From: Pinibacter aurantiacus
GTDB lineage: Bacteria; Bacteroidota; Bacteroidia; Chitinophagales; Chitinophagaceae
DNA length: 64,000 nucleotides
Reading direction: 5' to 3'
Assembly (NCBI RefSeq): GCF_019130065.1
Contig: NZ_JAHSPG010000010.1
Coordinates: 1 to 64,000, forward strand
The notes under the pieces were generated by a model that did no database searches, was not told the DNA's origin, and was given only the letters and a program-made list of their open reading frames with translations. The translations under genes and the position numbers were made by a program. Shown one piece after another: positions 41,748-50,847 of this stretch (position 1 is its first letter; each line of letters begins with the position of its first letter).

Positions 41748-44393
41748 TCATCTCATCAGCACCACCGTTCCCTTCTTAAATATTACCTGGCCGGTGTAAG
41801 AAGTGCCCTGCACCATCCAAACATAGGTATCTGGTCCCTGGGCATTGCCGTTGATGGTTCCGTCCCAGCCCTTGCCGGGATCGGAGTTGTTGTATACCAA
41901 TTGCCCCCAGCGGTTGTAGACTCTGAAGTAATCCAACTTGCGAATGCCGACAGGAATCGGTCTGAATAAATTGTTGGAGATCCTTTCAGGTGTAAAGGCA
42001 TTTGGAACAAAAATATCGGGAAGCGTTGTAAATACTTTTATATTGATGGTATCGTAATCGTAGCATTTGTCTGCAGTGTATGCTTTGACTACGTAGGTCA
42101 TATTTTGACTGATGTTGGCAATCGGATTTTGAATATCAGGATTATTCAATCCGGTTGGAGGCGTCCATTGGTAAAAATCTGCACCGGTTGCATTTAGTTG
42201 TAGCGGTTGGTTTATCACAATTGAAGTATCGTTTCCGGCAGAAGCAATCACAGGCGGACGAACTGTAATCGTTATTGAACCCACGCCTGGTTTAGGACAA
42301 CCTTTGTTGTCGCGAACGGTAAGTGTATACACCGTGGTTCTTATGGGATAGGCAAGTGGATTCAGCGATTGCGGATTAACAAGCGTTGTTAAAGGCGACC
42401 ATGCGTAAGATATTCCGTCGACCGTAGCATGGAGATAGGCCGTGTCGCGGTAGCAAATTACTGTGTCGGGGCCAGGGTTTGCCAGCGGATACGGAACAGT
42501 TGTTACTACAACACCATCTGTCGCAGAACATTTTCCTATCCTCGCAGTGATCTCATAGACCGTTGTTCCCGTTGGTGTAGCCATGGGGCTCAACATTGAG
42601 CTGTCGCTAAGTGTTGCGGCTGGCGTCCACGCATAGCGCAAGCCGTCTGTTTGCGGATGCAATACGATCGCATCGGTTAAACAAATGGTGGTATCGTTTC
42701 CCGCATTTAGCCGTACTCTGTCTGTAACCCTTACTTTGATGCTGTCTGTGTTAATACATCCGTCTTCGTTAAGCTGTACGTAAAACGTAGTGGTGGTTTT
42801 AGGAAATACAAGCGGGTTGGAGGTGTTGCCGTCTCGCATAAGATTGATAACATTCGGCGTCCAGTTAAAAATGCCCAAGCCTATAGCTGCAAGTTGTAAA
42901 GTATCAATGTTACAAATAAGCGTATCTCTGAATGGAAGCGCAATTGTCGGCTTTTCTTTCACGTCAACTGCGTTAAGCACAGTGTCGATACAGCCCTTAC
43001 TGCTTTCTACAATCAGCTGCACTGATTTAGAACCTGATGTACTATACTTCCATGACGGGTTTTGAATATGAGAACTGTCGTTAGTGGCCGCCTCATCGCC
43101 GAAGGCCCAGCTCCACTTACTCACCACTCCATACTTTGCCTTGGTTGTATCAACAAATCGTATTGGATTCAGAATACATGTGCCGGCAGTGATAAAGCCG
43201 CCAAAAAATCCGGGAAATACTTTTGCAATGGCCGTAGTTGAATCAATACACTGACCCGCAGAAAGCAATGCCGTTAATTTTATTTGATAAACACCTGTAT
43301 CCGCATAGGTATGTGTAACATTTCCCGAAGGGTCATAAGATGTATCGGGTTTTGATTTGTCGCCGTAGTTCCATATGTACATGGTGCCGGGCGGATTGTT
43401 CTGATTGTTTCTGATCGCCACTTTGAAATCGTCGCAAAAATGATATTCGGGCGACAGTAGGGCATTGAGCGGAACACAATCGGAAACCTTTATGTGAATG
43501 TCTTTACGATGCACGTTTATCAGCACACCCTTTCGATATTCAGATACGCAAACAGTAACCACATACTGGCCAATAGCGGAAGGCGCAATGCCTGAAAAAA
43601 CTCCTGTTTTAGCATCAATGGAAGCGGAAGGGTCCATTGGTACAGTGCCTGAATAGCCGGGTCTGTAAGGCAATGGGCTGTAAGGGGGCGGTGGTGCGGG
43701 ATTCGGCGTAACGCAAGTGAAACAGGTTCCCTGTCTTTCACCGGCGCCATCGTAAGCGTCACATAAAGCATACGATAAAGAGTCTGTGCCATCAGGATCA
43801 GTAGCACCGAAATTAAACTTAAAGGCAGAAGACATACAGATGGCCACTGCGTCACCTGCTTCAAAACTTGGACTCGAATTTTTTTGAGCGCCAGCCAACA
43901 CATCCGTTCCGGGTATTTCACACAAGTAGGTAACACCGGTCCTGCCACTGTTACTTACGTTTTGAATGCCGTCCAAACGACAACAGCGCTGAAATGCAAT
44001 GGTGTAACCAACTTTGCTGTCGGGTATTTCTATTGAAGTTTGGTAGTAGCGTAAATTATAGCAGACATCCGTAGGCGGATTGGTGATACAGGGGTTAGAA
44101 TTAGGATCATACCTTATCTGCTCCTCTCTTATTTTCGGTGCATTTACTGTAAAAGATGGATTTGTTTGCCCCTTCTCATACACAGTGAAATTTTCATCTT
44201 CATCATTCTGTCCGGGATTGTTTTGAAAACAGTCGATGTATAATTTGAGTGTGACCTGGTATCTTGAAGAATTGGGCGAATTTCCCGGGCCCAGGTATTT
44301 ATAATAGAGTTCCCCTCCTCGAATGTGGTTAGCATACAGTTGGGCGGCATAATACAGCATCAGGAAGAGTATGGAAGCACATTTCTTCATCAA
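41748..44393 (-). CDS. Type IX secretion cargo with type B sorting domain and PKD-like domains
   Basis: An 881-residue secreted protein. The signal peptide ends near LYANH. The N-terminal domain (IRGGELYYKYLGPG, YQVTLKLYIDC) is typical of gliding-motility-associated surface proteins. PKD-like domains follow (IWNYGDKSKPDTSYDPSG, SWAFGDEAAT) and several repeats around ACDTTI-like GNDTTIC motifs between residues 480 and 760. The C-terminal about 90 residues (PDIFVPNAFTPE, YFRVYNRWGQLVYNN, GWDGTINGN) are a type B sorting domain recognised by the type IX system, which fits sprA in this window. It is probably a cell-surface adhesin. Confidence 0.93.
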   Translation of the reverse strand: MMKKCASILFLMLYYAAQLYANHIRGGELYYKYLGPGNSPNSSRYQVTLKLYIDCFQNNPGQNDEDENFTVYEKGQTNPSFTVNAPKIREEQIRYDPNSNPCITNPPTDVCYNLRYYQTSIEIPDSKVGYTIAFQRCCRLDGIQNVSNSGRTGVTYLCEIPGTDVLAGAQKNSSPSFEAGDAVAICMSSAFKFNFGATDPDGTDSLSYALCDAYDGAGERQGTCFTCVTPNPAPPPPYSPLPYRPGYSGTVPMDPSASIDAKTGVFSGIAPSAIGQYVVTVCVSEYRKGVLINVHRKDIHIKVSDCVPLNALLSPEYHFCDDFKVAIRNNQNNPPGTMYIWNYGDKSKPDTSYDPSGNVTHTYADTGVYQIKLTALLSAGQCIDSTTAIAKVFPGFFGGFITAGTCILNPIRFVDTTKAKYGVVSKWSWAFGDEAATNDSSHIQNPSWKYSTSGSKSVQLIVESSKGCIDTVLNAVDVKEKPTIALPFRDTLICNIDTLQLAAIGLGIFNWTPNVINLMRDGNTSNPLVFPKTTTTFYVQLNEDGCINTDSIKVRVTDRVRLNAGNDTTICLTDAIVLHPQTDGLRYAWTPAATLSDSSMLSPMATPTGTTVYEITARIGKCSATDGVVVTTVPYPLANPGPDTVICYRDTAYLHATVDGISYAWSPLTTLVNPQSLNPLAYPIRTTVYTLTVRDNKGCPKPGVGSITITVRPPVIASAGNDTSIVINQPLQLNATGADFYQWTPPTGLNNPDIQNPIANISQNMTYVVKAYTADKCYDYDTINIKVFTTLPDIFVPNAFTPERISNNLFRPIPVGIRKLDYFRVYNRWGQLVYNNSDPGKGWDGTINGNAQGPDTYVWMVQGTSYTGQVIFKKGTVVLMR

Positions 44394-44474
44394 GAAGCAT
44401 TTTGGCCTTTCGGTTATTACATCTCAATTACGATTCTATTCTCACGAATCCGAAAAAGCCTATCAACTAATGAA

Positions 44475-44523
44475 GTCAAAAATCAAAATTCAAAACTTGG
44501 TGAGCCTTTTTGACCTTTGAATT
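44475..44523. repeat. TCAAAA heptad repeat and partial complement
   Basis: GTCAAAA, ATCAAAA, TTCAAAA (44476-44496), period 7, with a partly complementary stretch (TTTTTGACCTTTGAATTTTT) up to 44526. It lies before the end of the alpha/beta hydrolase gene. Confidence 0.55.
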
Positions 44524-44524
44524 T

Positions 44525-45319
44525 TTACTTTATAACCTCTTGTAGGTAGCTTTCCAAAGCCTCGTTACTTTTATCGGTTTCTTCCATCATACCCATATGG
44601 GCAGAATGTTCGAGAATGGTTACATAGGTAGTGGAAGATAAATGGCTCAGGGCCAGGCTGTCCTTGTAGGGAACCGCAACGTCATTCTTGCCTATTATCA
44701 ACAAAACAGGTTTGGAAAAGTTCTTCAAAACGAGCGTTCTGTCTGGCCTGGCAATCATCGCGTAATAATACGCGATCAATGACTCGGGTTCAAATTCTTT
44801 AAGGTGTTCTATAAATGTAACAACTTTATCAGAATTTTTTAACTTATAATTTTCGGTAAAAAGGTTGGGTGTAGTTTGTTTAATAAACAGGTATGCGCCA
44901 TTTTTCTTAATGAATTCAATGCCTTTGCGGCGTGTCTCTTTTTTTTCTTCTGTATCTGGAAAAGCTGTAGAGTGAAACAACCCAAGTCCCTTTAGAAACT
45001 GCGGGTATTTTTCTCCAAATGCCAGCGCTACATACCCGCCCATCGAGTGCCCGATAACAACTGCCTGATCAATTTTTTCATTTTCCAAAATTGACTTCAC
45101 TGCATCTGCCATACTTTCCATGCTTGTTTCATCCAACCTGTCTGAAGCGCCACTTCCCGGAAGATCAGGAACAATTACAGTGTAGTTGTTTTGCAACGTG
45201 GCTACCTGGTTTTCCCAAACCTCATGGTCTTCAGCAAAGCCATGCAACAACACCACCGGCGCGCCAGATCCGCTCACTGCGTAAACAAGTTTTTTATTAT
45301 TTAGCGAAAGCGTTTTCAT
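44525..45319 (-). CDS. Alpha/beta hydrolase
   Basis: A 264-residue alpha/beta-hydrolase. The oxyanion motif is VVLLHGFAEDHEVW, the nucleophile elbow VVIGHSMGGYVAL (Ser about residue 92), the acid probably Asp in LLIIGKNDVAVP, and the catalytic His in LEHSAHMGMMEE. No signal peptide is present, so it is cytosolic. The sequence is nearest to the general esterase/haloperoxidase-type group; the substrate is unknown. Confidence 0.9.
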   Translation of the reverse strand: MKTLSLNNKKLVYAVSGSGAPVVLLHGFAEDHEVWENQVATLQNNYTVIVPDLPGSGASDRLDETSMESMADAVKSILENEKIDQAVVIGHSMGGYVALAFGEKYPQFLKGLGLFHSTAFPDTEEKKETRRKGIEFIKKNGAYLFIKQTTPNLFTENYKLKNSDKVVTFIEHLKEFEPESLIAYYYAMIARPDRTLVLKNFSKPVLLIIGKNDVAVPYKDSLALSHLSSTTYVTILEHSAHMGMMEETDKSNEALESYLQEVIK

Positions 45320-45324
45320 GGTAT

Positions 45325-45352
45325 TAGTTATAAGTTATGAGTTATGAGTGAA
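45325..45352. repeat. AGTTATG heptad repeat upstream of the hydrolase
   Basis: AGTTATA, AGTTATG, AGTTATG, AGTGAAC (period 7), in the leader of the alpha/beta hydrolase. A weak complement (TTCATAATTCATCA) lies at 45421-45434. A similar run is at 41541-41573. Confidence 0.6.
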
Positions 45353-45431
45353 CGAAGAGTCGCTGTGGGTTATGAACAATAAGGTATGAATGTCAAAAGT
45401 TAACGTTGTCGCACTTTTTATTCATAATTCA

Positions 45432-46601
45432 TCACCTGCTCCTCCTCTGGCTTCTCAAAAACAAAACGCCTACCAGCGGTATCAAAGCAACATTTAATGC
45501 TTGTGGTAAAATAATCCAACAAATCAGCAAAAGCAAGCTTAGCCAGGCGGTTAATTTAAAATAAGTTTTCACCCATTTTTTATTGCTTCCCAGGAAAAAT
45601 GCCGCCACAAAATGGGTTGGGATAGCCCATAGTAAATTGAGGTTGTTTTTGCATTCCAGGTGAGTTGTTCCTACCCACATAAACACCAGCAAAATGCCGA
45701 GCGCCCCGGTAAGAAAGAATAGTAGGGGGTCAAATATTTTCAGGAAGGTCTTTGCCGCAGGATGTTTTACCAAACTGCAAATGCCAACCAGTATAAAAAG
45801 CAATACAAATGCAAGCATGGGGGTGACCGGAGCAGCAGAAGCTGAGTTGTCCGGTTGCTCAAAAAGTGTGTGTTTCTCACTTACAAGCGGCTTGCCATTT
45901 ATGGTTGTACTGTCAAAACCTTTTAATAAATAGTCAGGTAAAAACATTGATTCGCGATTGGTCGCTTTGCGGTCCATATTAGCGCCCAGCAAAATGTCAA
46001 TGCCAAGTTTGGTCCAGTATTGTTTGGCCCTGTTGAGATAAATATAGATGAGATCGCGGAAGGTAACTGATTTGTGCTCAAGAATGTCTCTGGTAACAAA
46101 GGGAGCACTGTTTTTTTCTACGATATCCCTCAGTCGTGTGGAGCAATTATCGTACAGAAATTCATACAAATAGTACCTGTTTTGCGGAAGCGCATTTGTT
46201 TTTAACGCGTCGTAAAGTTTTAGCTTTTGCTCACATGAAAGATTCAGAATCTGTTCCTGTATGCTTCTGCCTTCTGCTTTGTAAGCGTTAAAAAAACCAA
46301 GATATCCGTCGTGGTTATTGAATTGTTCAATAGAAGAGGAATATAAAAGGCTGCCTTTTATAAACTTCATTTCAAAGTCATCTTCAAATGCGTCAAACGT
46401 ACCGTAGTTGAAAACAAGGTCAGTATTTCTTGATTTATCAACCACACGAAGTGCGCTATGCCCAAAAATGGAATAAACCTCATCTCCGGGGCCGGCGGTT
46501 AGTAAGCTAACAGTAATGTTACAGGAATCGCTTTGCGCCTGTGAGAAAAAGGAAAAATGCAAAGCGAGAAGAAGTGCAAAAACGCTGGGGAAAAATTTCA
46601 T
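45432..46601 (-). CDS. DUF4105 membrane protein
   Basis: A 389-residue protein with a signal peptide (SVFALLLALHFSFFSQAQS). The DUF4105 region has VSLLTAGPGDEVYSIFGHSALRV and NYGTFDAFEDDFEMKFIKG, with RYYLYEFLYDNCSTRLRDI; the conserved His and Cys suggest a papain-like or lipid-acting fold. The C-terminal third has four hydrophobic segments. It is likely exposed to the periplasm and held in the inner membrane. The ATG at 46601 gives a clean signal peptide; an upstream start at 46631 is less likely. Confidence 0.85.
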   Translation of the reverse strand: MKFFPSVFALLLALHFSFFSQAQSDSCNITVSLLTAGPGDEVYSIFGHSALRVVDKSRNTDLVFNYGTFDAFEDDFEMKFIKGSLLYSSSIEQFNNHDGYLGFFNAYKAEGRSIQEQILNLSCEQKLKLYDALKTNALPQNRYYLYEFLYDNCSTRLRDIVEKNSAPFVTRDILEHKSVTFRDLIYIYLNRAKQYWTKLGIDILLGANMDRKATNRESMFLPDYLLKGFDSTTINGKPLVSEKHTLFEQPDNSASAAPVTPMLAFVLLFILVGICSLVKHPAAKTFLKIFDPLLFFLTGALGILLVFMWVGTTHLECKNNLNLLWAIPTHFVAAFFLGSNKKWVKTYFKLTAWLSLLLLICWIILPQALNVALIPLVGVLFLRSQRRSR

Positions 46602-46612
46602 TTTTGGTTGAT

Positions 46613-46732
46613 TGTAGGGGGCGAATCGCATTCGCCCTGGTCCAAATTAAATGTGCAACAGAATAAACGGAATCTCCGCATATTTTGTTGCACTCTTGGG
46701 ATGTTACAGGGCGAATGCGATTCGCCCCTACA
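46613..46732. repeat. Nested GGGCGAAT palindromic element between guaB and DUF4105
   Basis: Two copies of the self-complementary 19-mer (GGGCGAATCGCATTCGCCC at 46619-46637; its inverse at 46709-46727) are also complementary to each other as about 26-nt arms. Inside lie GTGCAACA (46653-46660) with TGTTGCAC (46686-46693), and inside that CGGA/TCCG (46668-46678). It resembles the outer layer of 23331-23524. Confidence 0.85.
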
Positions 46733-46737
46733 AAATA

Positions 46738-48237
46738 CTATTTTCTGCTATAGTTCGGAGCTTCTTTTGTAATGTCCACATCGTGAGCATGGCTTTCGCG
46801 CATACCTGCGTTGGTGATTTGAACAAAAGTTGCTTGTTGCAATGCTTTTAAATTAGCTGCACCGCAAAGGCCCATACCGGCACGAAGACCACCAACATAT
46901 TGTGATATAACCTCGTTCAGGTTTCCTTTATAAGCCACACGACCCTCGATACCTTCCGGAACCATTTTCTTTGCATCTTCTTCGCCTTCCTGGAAGTAAC
47001 GGTCGCCGCTACCTTGTTGCATAGCACCGATAGAGCCCATGCCGCGGTATTCTTTGAATTTACGGCCTTCATAGATAATAGTTTCTCCAGGGCTTTCTTC
47101 AACGCCGGCAAACACGCTTCCCATCATGGTTACGTTTGCTCCTGCTGCAAGTGCCTTAACCATATCACCAGTATAGCGAATACCACCATCAGCGATCAAA
47201 GGAACGTTTTTGCCTTTAAGTGCGGCGGCTGCTTCAACGATGGCTGTAAGCTGTGGAACACCGGCTCCTGCAACGATACGTGTTGTACAAATGGAGCCTG
47301 GTCCAATACCAATTTTTACTGCGTCTGCACCGGCATCGGCAAGGGCTTTTGCACCTGCGCCTGTGCCCACGTTACCTGCTATTACCTGTAAATTTTTGAA
47401 ATTCTTTTTCAGTGCTTTCAATGAATCAATAACCCCTTTGCTATGACCGTGTGAACTATCCAGCGCCACAATGTCAACGCCCACTTGTTGCAATGCATAG
47501 GCTCTGTCCTGCAGGTCCTTTGTAATGCCGAGTGCACCGCCTACCAGCAAACGGCCATAGGTGTCTTTCACTGCATTAGGGAAATTGCGCAATTGCAGAA
47601 TGTCCCTGTAAGTGATGAGACCGATAAGCGCTTTTTGTTTGTTGATAACAGGAAGCTTTTCGATTTTATATTGACGGAGTATTTTTTCAGCTTTTTTCAG
47701 ATCTGTTCCTTCTGGTGCAGTGATGAGGTTTTCTTTTGTCATCACATCCTTCACAGGAATTTTTTTGTTGGTTTCAAAACGCAGATCTCTGTTGGTGAGG
47801 ATACCAACCAGTCTTTTATTACCATCAACAATTGGAATACCACCAATCTTGTTCTCACGCATTAATTTAAGTGCGTCGCCAATTGTTGCATCATCATGAA
47901 GTGTAATAGGATCGATGATTAGACCGCTTTCGCTTCTTTTAACTTTGCGAACTTGCTCGGCCTGCTTTTCGATGCTCATGTTTTTGTGTAAAATACCAAG
48001 ACCACCTTCACGTGCAAGCGCTATTGCCAGATTGGCTTCTGTAACGGTATCCATTGCTGCAGAGAGCATTGGAATGTTAAGCGTAATGTTCTTTGTAAGT
48101 TGGGTACGTATGTCAACATCCTTAGGTAACACCTCGCTGTAAGCAGGCATTAATAACACGTCATCAAACGTAAGACCTTCGCCAAAAAACCTTGATTGAA
48201 ATGAATTGTCGCGGGGGGAAGTATTTCTTGTTGCCAT
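46738..48237 (-). CDS. guaB: IMP dehydrogenase
   Basis: A 499-residue enzyme. The N-terminal [18 protein letters not shown] is family-typical. Two CBS domains occupy about residues 95-215 ([20 protein letters not shown], then [19 protein letters not shown]). The catalytic Cys loop is [15 protein letters not shown] near residue 310, and [18 protein letters not shown] and the flap [10 protein letters not shown] follow. It converts IMP to XMP in GTP synthesis. The ATG at 48237 is taken; the upstream TTG at 48243 is part of a promoter box. Confidence 0.96.
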   Translation of the reverse strand: MATRNTSPRDNSFQSRFFGEGLTFDDVLLMPAYSEVLPKDVDIRTQLTKNITLNIPMLSAAMDTVTEANLAIALAREGGLGILHKNMSIEKQAEQVRKVKRSESGLIIDPITLHDDATIGDALKLMRENKIGGIPIVDGNKRLVGILTNRDLRFETNKKIPVKDVMTKENLITAPEGTDLKKAEKILRQYKIEKLPVINKQKALIGLITYRDILQLRNFPNAVKDTYGRLLVGGALGITKDLQDRAYALQQVGVDIVALDSSHGHSKGVIDSLKALKKNFKNLQVIAGNVGTGAGAKALADAGADAVKIGIGPGSICTTRIVAGAGVPQLTAIVEAAAALKGKNVPLIADGGIRYTGDMVKALAAGANVTMMGSVFAGVEESPGETIIYEGRKFKEYRGMGSIGAMQQGSGDRYFQEGEEDAKKMVPEGIEGRVAYKGNLNEVISQYVGGLRAGMGLCGAANLKALQQATFVQITNAGMRESHAHDVDITKEAPNYSRK

Positions 48238-48240
48238 GTG

Positions 48241-48274
48241 CAAAGATATGGCGCGGGGTAAATTGCCTCCAAAA
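48241..48274 (-). promoter_or_regulatory. guaB: guaB promoter with box 3 nt before the start
   Basis: The minus strand reads TTTTG, 21 nt, then TATCTTTG, so both elements are present at a plausible spacing. The box ends 3 nt before the guaB ATG, so the start of transcription falls at or inside the start codon. Either the mRNA is leaderless or the true start is downstream. Confidence 0.55.
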
Positions 48275-48280
48275 CTTTTT

Positions 48281-48563
48281 TTAGTGGAGAGTTGAAAGTT
48301 GAGAGTGGAGAGGGGTTAAAGGGAGAGAAAACGAATTGCAAATTGAAAGTTGAAAATTGAAAATGAACGAATAGTGTAAGCGCTTACGCATCTTGTTTAA
48401 GAAAATGTTAAGAGGAGGGTGCGTACGGAGTACTGAGTACGATGTACGAAATCCATCAATCTATGACATTCCAGTGACTTTCGTACATTGTACACAACTT
48501 AACTCTCCACTCTCCATTCTCCACTCTCCACTAAAATCCCATTTTCAACTTTCAATTAATCAT
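48281..48563. repeat. Composite heptad element between dprA and guaB
   Basis: Left: GTGGAGA, GTTGAAA, GTTGAGA, GTGGAGA (48284-48312), then an ATTGAAA/GTTGAAA run (48338-48365). Right: complementary CTCTCCA units (about 48500-48530), then CCCATTTTCAACTTTCAATT (48538-48557). The core holds a 12-bp palindrome and GTACGATGTACGAAA (48437-48451) with its near-complement (48479-48493). The dprA stop is inside. The same arm order is found at 55351-55525. Confidence 0.8.
48376..48387. promoter_or_regulatory. LacI-family-operator-like palindrome
   Basis: GTAAGCGCTTAC is a perfect 12-bp palindrome with a central CG, the form of LacI/GalR-family operators. It lies about 140 nt upstream of guaB and inside a repeat element. 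No LacI-type regulator is encoded in this window, so its use is unproven. Confidence 0.3.
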
Positions 48564-49649
48564 ATACATTTTTCCCGGCAGGCTACTCACAACGTTTTGC
48601 AGTTCAAGGTTCAAAATAGCTGCAGCGATAGCGCCGCTGGAAAGATTGCTTTTTAAATTCAACTCATCGATATGCGTTGCATCTTTTGCGCCCAGTAAAT
48701 CGAGAATGATCTTTTCTTCGGGCGAAAAATCAATAAACAACTCGCGTTGCGGTTTTCGTGTTCTTGTTGCTTCTTTCCAGCCGAGAGCTTCAAGAACATC
48801 ATCCGCTCCGGTTATTAACGAAGCTTTTTTCTCTTTGATCAGTTTAATGCAGCCTGAACTTCTGTTGTCCGTGGTTCTGCCCGGAAAAGCCAAAACATCC
48901 CTGTTGTAGCCATAGGCCAGGTTCGCGGTGATCATGCTGCCGCCTTTTATATTTGTTTCTATTACGATAGTCGCGTCGCTCATGCCGGCAACGATGCGGT
49001 TACGTATGGGGAAATTATGCTTGTCTGGTTTTGTGCAGCTCGGGAATTCGGTGAGCAGACCGCCGTTGTTGCTGGTCATTTCTTTTGCCAACCCACTATG
49101 TTCAGGTGGATAAATAATATCCAAGCCATGAGCAAGAACGCCAATTGTAGGGAGGCCATTCTTTAGGGCTGCTTTGTGGGCCACACCATCTATGCCAAAT
49201 GCCATTCCGCTTGCAATGACAACATTTTGCGCAGCCAGATCGTTGACTAATTTTTCTGTGAGTTGCCTGCCATATTCACTGTGCGAACGTGTACCAATAA
49301 CCGCAATTATTTTAGAAGCATTTAAATCTGCTGTGCCGCAGTAATAGAGCATGGTTGGAGGATCATAGCAGTTGCGCAATCTTTTAGGATAATTGTTATC
49401 TGTGAAAAACAATGGTTGAATGTTGTTCTTTTCAATGAACGCAATTTCATTCTCAATGGAAGTAAAATTTTTAAAGCCTTTGATATTCGATGCCTTGATG
49501 GAGCCAATGCCTTCAATTAGTTCAAGAGAAGATTTTTTTGCCTTGAAAATTTCTTCAGCAGTCTCAAAATGTTCAAGAAGAATTTTAGCATGCACGGAAC
49601 CGATTAATGGCACTTGTGTAAGTGCTATTTTATGCAGCAAATCATTCAT
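48552..49649 (-). CDS. dprA: DNA-processing protein DprA
   Basis: A 365-residue Rossmann-like protein. It has an N-terminal HhH/SAM-like part (IEGIGSIKASNIKGF), then GTRSHSEYGRQLTEKLVNDL, IASGMAFGIDGVAHKAAL, GVLAHGLDIIYPPEH, FPIRNRIVAGMSDATIVIE and VLAFPGRTTDNRSSGC. The C-terminal winged-helix domain (ILDLLGAKDATHIDEL) follows. It loads RecA on incoming ssDNA during natural transformation. The ATG at 49649 is chosen over a TTG in a promoter box at 49670. The final residues (IN) lie in a repeat. Confidence 0.95.
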   Translation of the reverse strand: MNDLLHKIALTQVPLIGSVHAKILLEHFETAEEIFKAKKSSLELIEGIGSIKASNIKGFKNFTSIENEIAFIEKNNIQPLFFTDNNYPKRLRNCYDPPTMLYYCGTADLNASKIIAVIGTRSHSEYGRQLTEKLVNDLAAQNVVIASGMAFGIDGVAHKAALKNGLPTIGVLAHGLDIIYPPEHSGLAKEMTSNNGGLLTEFPSCTKPDKHNFPIRNRIVAGMSDATIVIETNIKGGSMITANLAYGYNRDVLAFPGRTTDNRSSGCIKLIKEKKASLITGADDVLEALGWKEATRTRKPQRELFIDFSPEEKIILDLLGAKDATHIDELNLKSNLSSGAIAAAILNLELQNVVSSLPGKMYMIN

Positions 49650-49667
49650 AAGAATCAGGTTAGTCGG

Positions 49668-49675
49668 CAAAAGTA
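49668..49675 (-). promoter_or_regulatory. dprA: TAnnTTTG box for dprA
   Basis: The minus strand reads TACTTTTG, ending 18 nt before the dprA ATG. Its TTG is in frame and gives a false upstream start. Confidence 0.5.
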
Positions 49676-49745
49676 TGTGTCAGAAATCAAAGAAAATATT
49701 TCAAGTCGATAATTATCTTTTCAAGAGCCCGAATTGATAAAAAGC

Positions 49746-49789
49746 TTGACTGTATTGGAAAAGATTAGATCAAAAGACTTAATATTTTT
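49746..49789 (+). promoter_or_regulatory. Paralog-family upstream motif, copy A
   Basis: TTGACTGTATTGGAAAA (49746-49762) and AGACTTAATATTTTT (49775-49789). Copy B, 146 nt downstream, has the same two blocks at the same 29-nt distance. Copies C and D precede the second and third paralogs. Copy A is followed only by a 17-codon frame. Confidence 0.6.
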
Positions 49790-49825
49790 CAATGATAGTT
49801 GGCTTCTTTATGGCCGTTGTTAACT

Positions 49826-49879
49826 ATGAATATTAAAAGATATTTCATTGTTCTAATTATTCTTTCAACTGGGACCTAA
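49826..49879 (+). CDS. Possible 17-residue hydrophobic peptide or paralog remnant
   Basis: A short frame starting MNI like the downstream paralogs, then hydrophobic (YFIVLIILS) with a stop after 17 codons. It follows copy A of the upstream motif, so it may mark a deleted fourth family member. Translation is uncertain. Confidence 0.2.
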   Translation: MNIKRYFIVLIILSTGT

Positions 49880-49890
49880 TCAATAAAAAG

Positions 49891-49936
49891 TTTGACTGTA
49901 TTTGAAAACAACTTTTTGTAAGACTTAATAATTTTA
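49891..49936 (+). promoter_or_regulatory. Paralog-family upstream motif, copy B
   Basis: TTTGACTGTATTTGAAAA and AGACTTAATAATTTTA, 20 nt before the ATG at 49956. The blocks match copy A at 29-nt spacing. The second block may hold the -7 element (TAATAATT). Confidence 0.6.
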
Positions 49937-49955
49937 TATTTCAAAAAGGAAACCC

Positions 49956-50288
49956 ATGAATATTCTCAACCTAAACCATGAAAGTTTACAACAGATTTTG
50001 CCGAGAATTCAAAAAAGTTATCCCGATGCCATCCTGAAAAAACCATTTGTGGGACTGGAAACAATACAGGTGCAGTACGAAAACGTTCTTTATGTGATCA
50101 GGAAGAGAAGCACCGATTTTGTGATTGATTTTGATTTGTCAGAGTCGCGCTCTAAACTGATGTGTGTTGTGTTTGGAGCGGTTGGTGTTTTTATTGCGAG
50201 ATTCTTTTTTAAATCAAAGCACAAAGCAAAAATCCAGCAGTTCAATAACAGTTTTATTGATATCGTAAATGGCATTAGAAAAGGTTAG
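49956..50288 (+). CDS. Tandem small membrane protein, paralog 1
   Basis: A 110-residue protein of unknown family. The N-terminal half is shared with the next two genes: MNILNLNHESLQQILPRIQK, then YPDAILKKPFVGLETIQV and a beta-like YENVLYVIRKRSTDFVIDF. A single hydrophobic segment (LMCVVFGAVGVFIARFFF) follows, then a basic linker and the shared tail IQQFNNSFIDIVNGIRKG. It lacks the first of the two membrane segments of its paralogs. It is preceded by upstream motif copy B. Confidence 0.75.
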   Translation: MNILNLNHESLQQILPRIQKSYPDAILKKPFVGLETIQVQYENVLYVIRKRSTDFVIDFDLSESRSKLMCVVFGAVGVFIARFFFKSKHKAKIQQFNNSFIDIVNGIRKG

Positions 50289-50348
50289 TTTTCGCTACGG
50301 CAATTCATTGACAGGAGTCTTCTAAAAAATGTCCAAATCGGAAAGACA

Positions 50349-50394
50349 TTTGGCTGTATTGGAAAGAAGTTGTCTATGTGAGTCGATAAATTTA
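50349..50394 (+). promoter_or_regulatory. Paralog-family upstream motif, copy C
   Basis: TTTGGCTGTATTGGAAA (50349-50365) with a downstream AGTCGATAAATTTA (about 50381-50394), 23 nt before the ATG at 50417. The distance between blocks is about 2-3 nt longer than in copies A and B. Confidence 0.55.
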
Positions 50395-50416
50395 TGCCTC
50401 TAAAACAAGCATAAGA

Positions 50417-50821
50417 ATGAATGTGCCGAATTTTAACCAGCAGACTTTGCAACAGCTATTACCTGAAGTACAAAAAGTGTATTCCAGCGCAGTTATTAAA
50501 AAGCCTTTTATTGGTCCCGAAAGGCTTAGTGTGCCTTATGAGAATTTCAGTTTTGTAGTCAGTAAAAGAAAGACAGATTTTAAGCTTGATTTCATTCCTC
50601 CCACTTTTTGGATGGTCATAGGAATGGTCGCGGCAGCAATCCTCTTTTCCGTTATTTTAACAATGATAATCGGAAGAACAACTATAAGTGTAGGAGGAGC
50701 AATCCCAGCACTGGTGGGCTTTCTAATTGTTAAATTAATCTTCAGATCTAAAAACAAATCAAAAATAGAGCAGTTCAATAACAGTTTTATTGATATTGTA
50801 AATGGTATTGGAAAAGGTTAG
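50417..50821 (+). CDS. Tandem small membrane protein, paralog 2
   Basis: A 134-residue paralog of the genes on either side. It starts MNVPNFNQQTLQQLLPEVQK and shares IKKPFIGPERLSVPYENFSF. Two hydrophobic segments follow (WMVIGMVAAAILFSVILTMI and GGAIPALVGFLIVKLIF), then the tail KSKIEQFNNSFIDIVNGIGK. Orientation and function are unknown; the conserved soluble N-terminal part may be cytosolic. A strong terminator follows. Confidence 0.78.
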   Translation: MNVPNFNQQTLQQLLPEVQKVYSSAVIKKPFIGPERLSVPYENFSFVVSKRKTDFKLDFIPPTFWMVIGMVAAAILFSVILTMIIGRTTISVGGAIPALVGFLIVKLIFRSKNKSKIEQFNNSFIDIVNGIGKG

Positions 50822-50847
50822 AACGAAACAGCTCTCTGTAAACAAAA

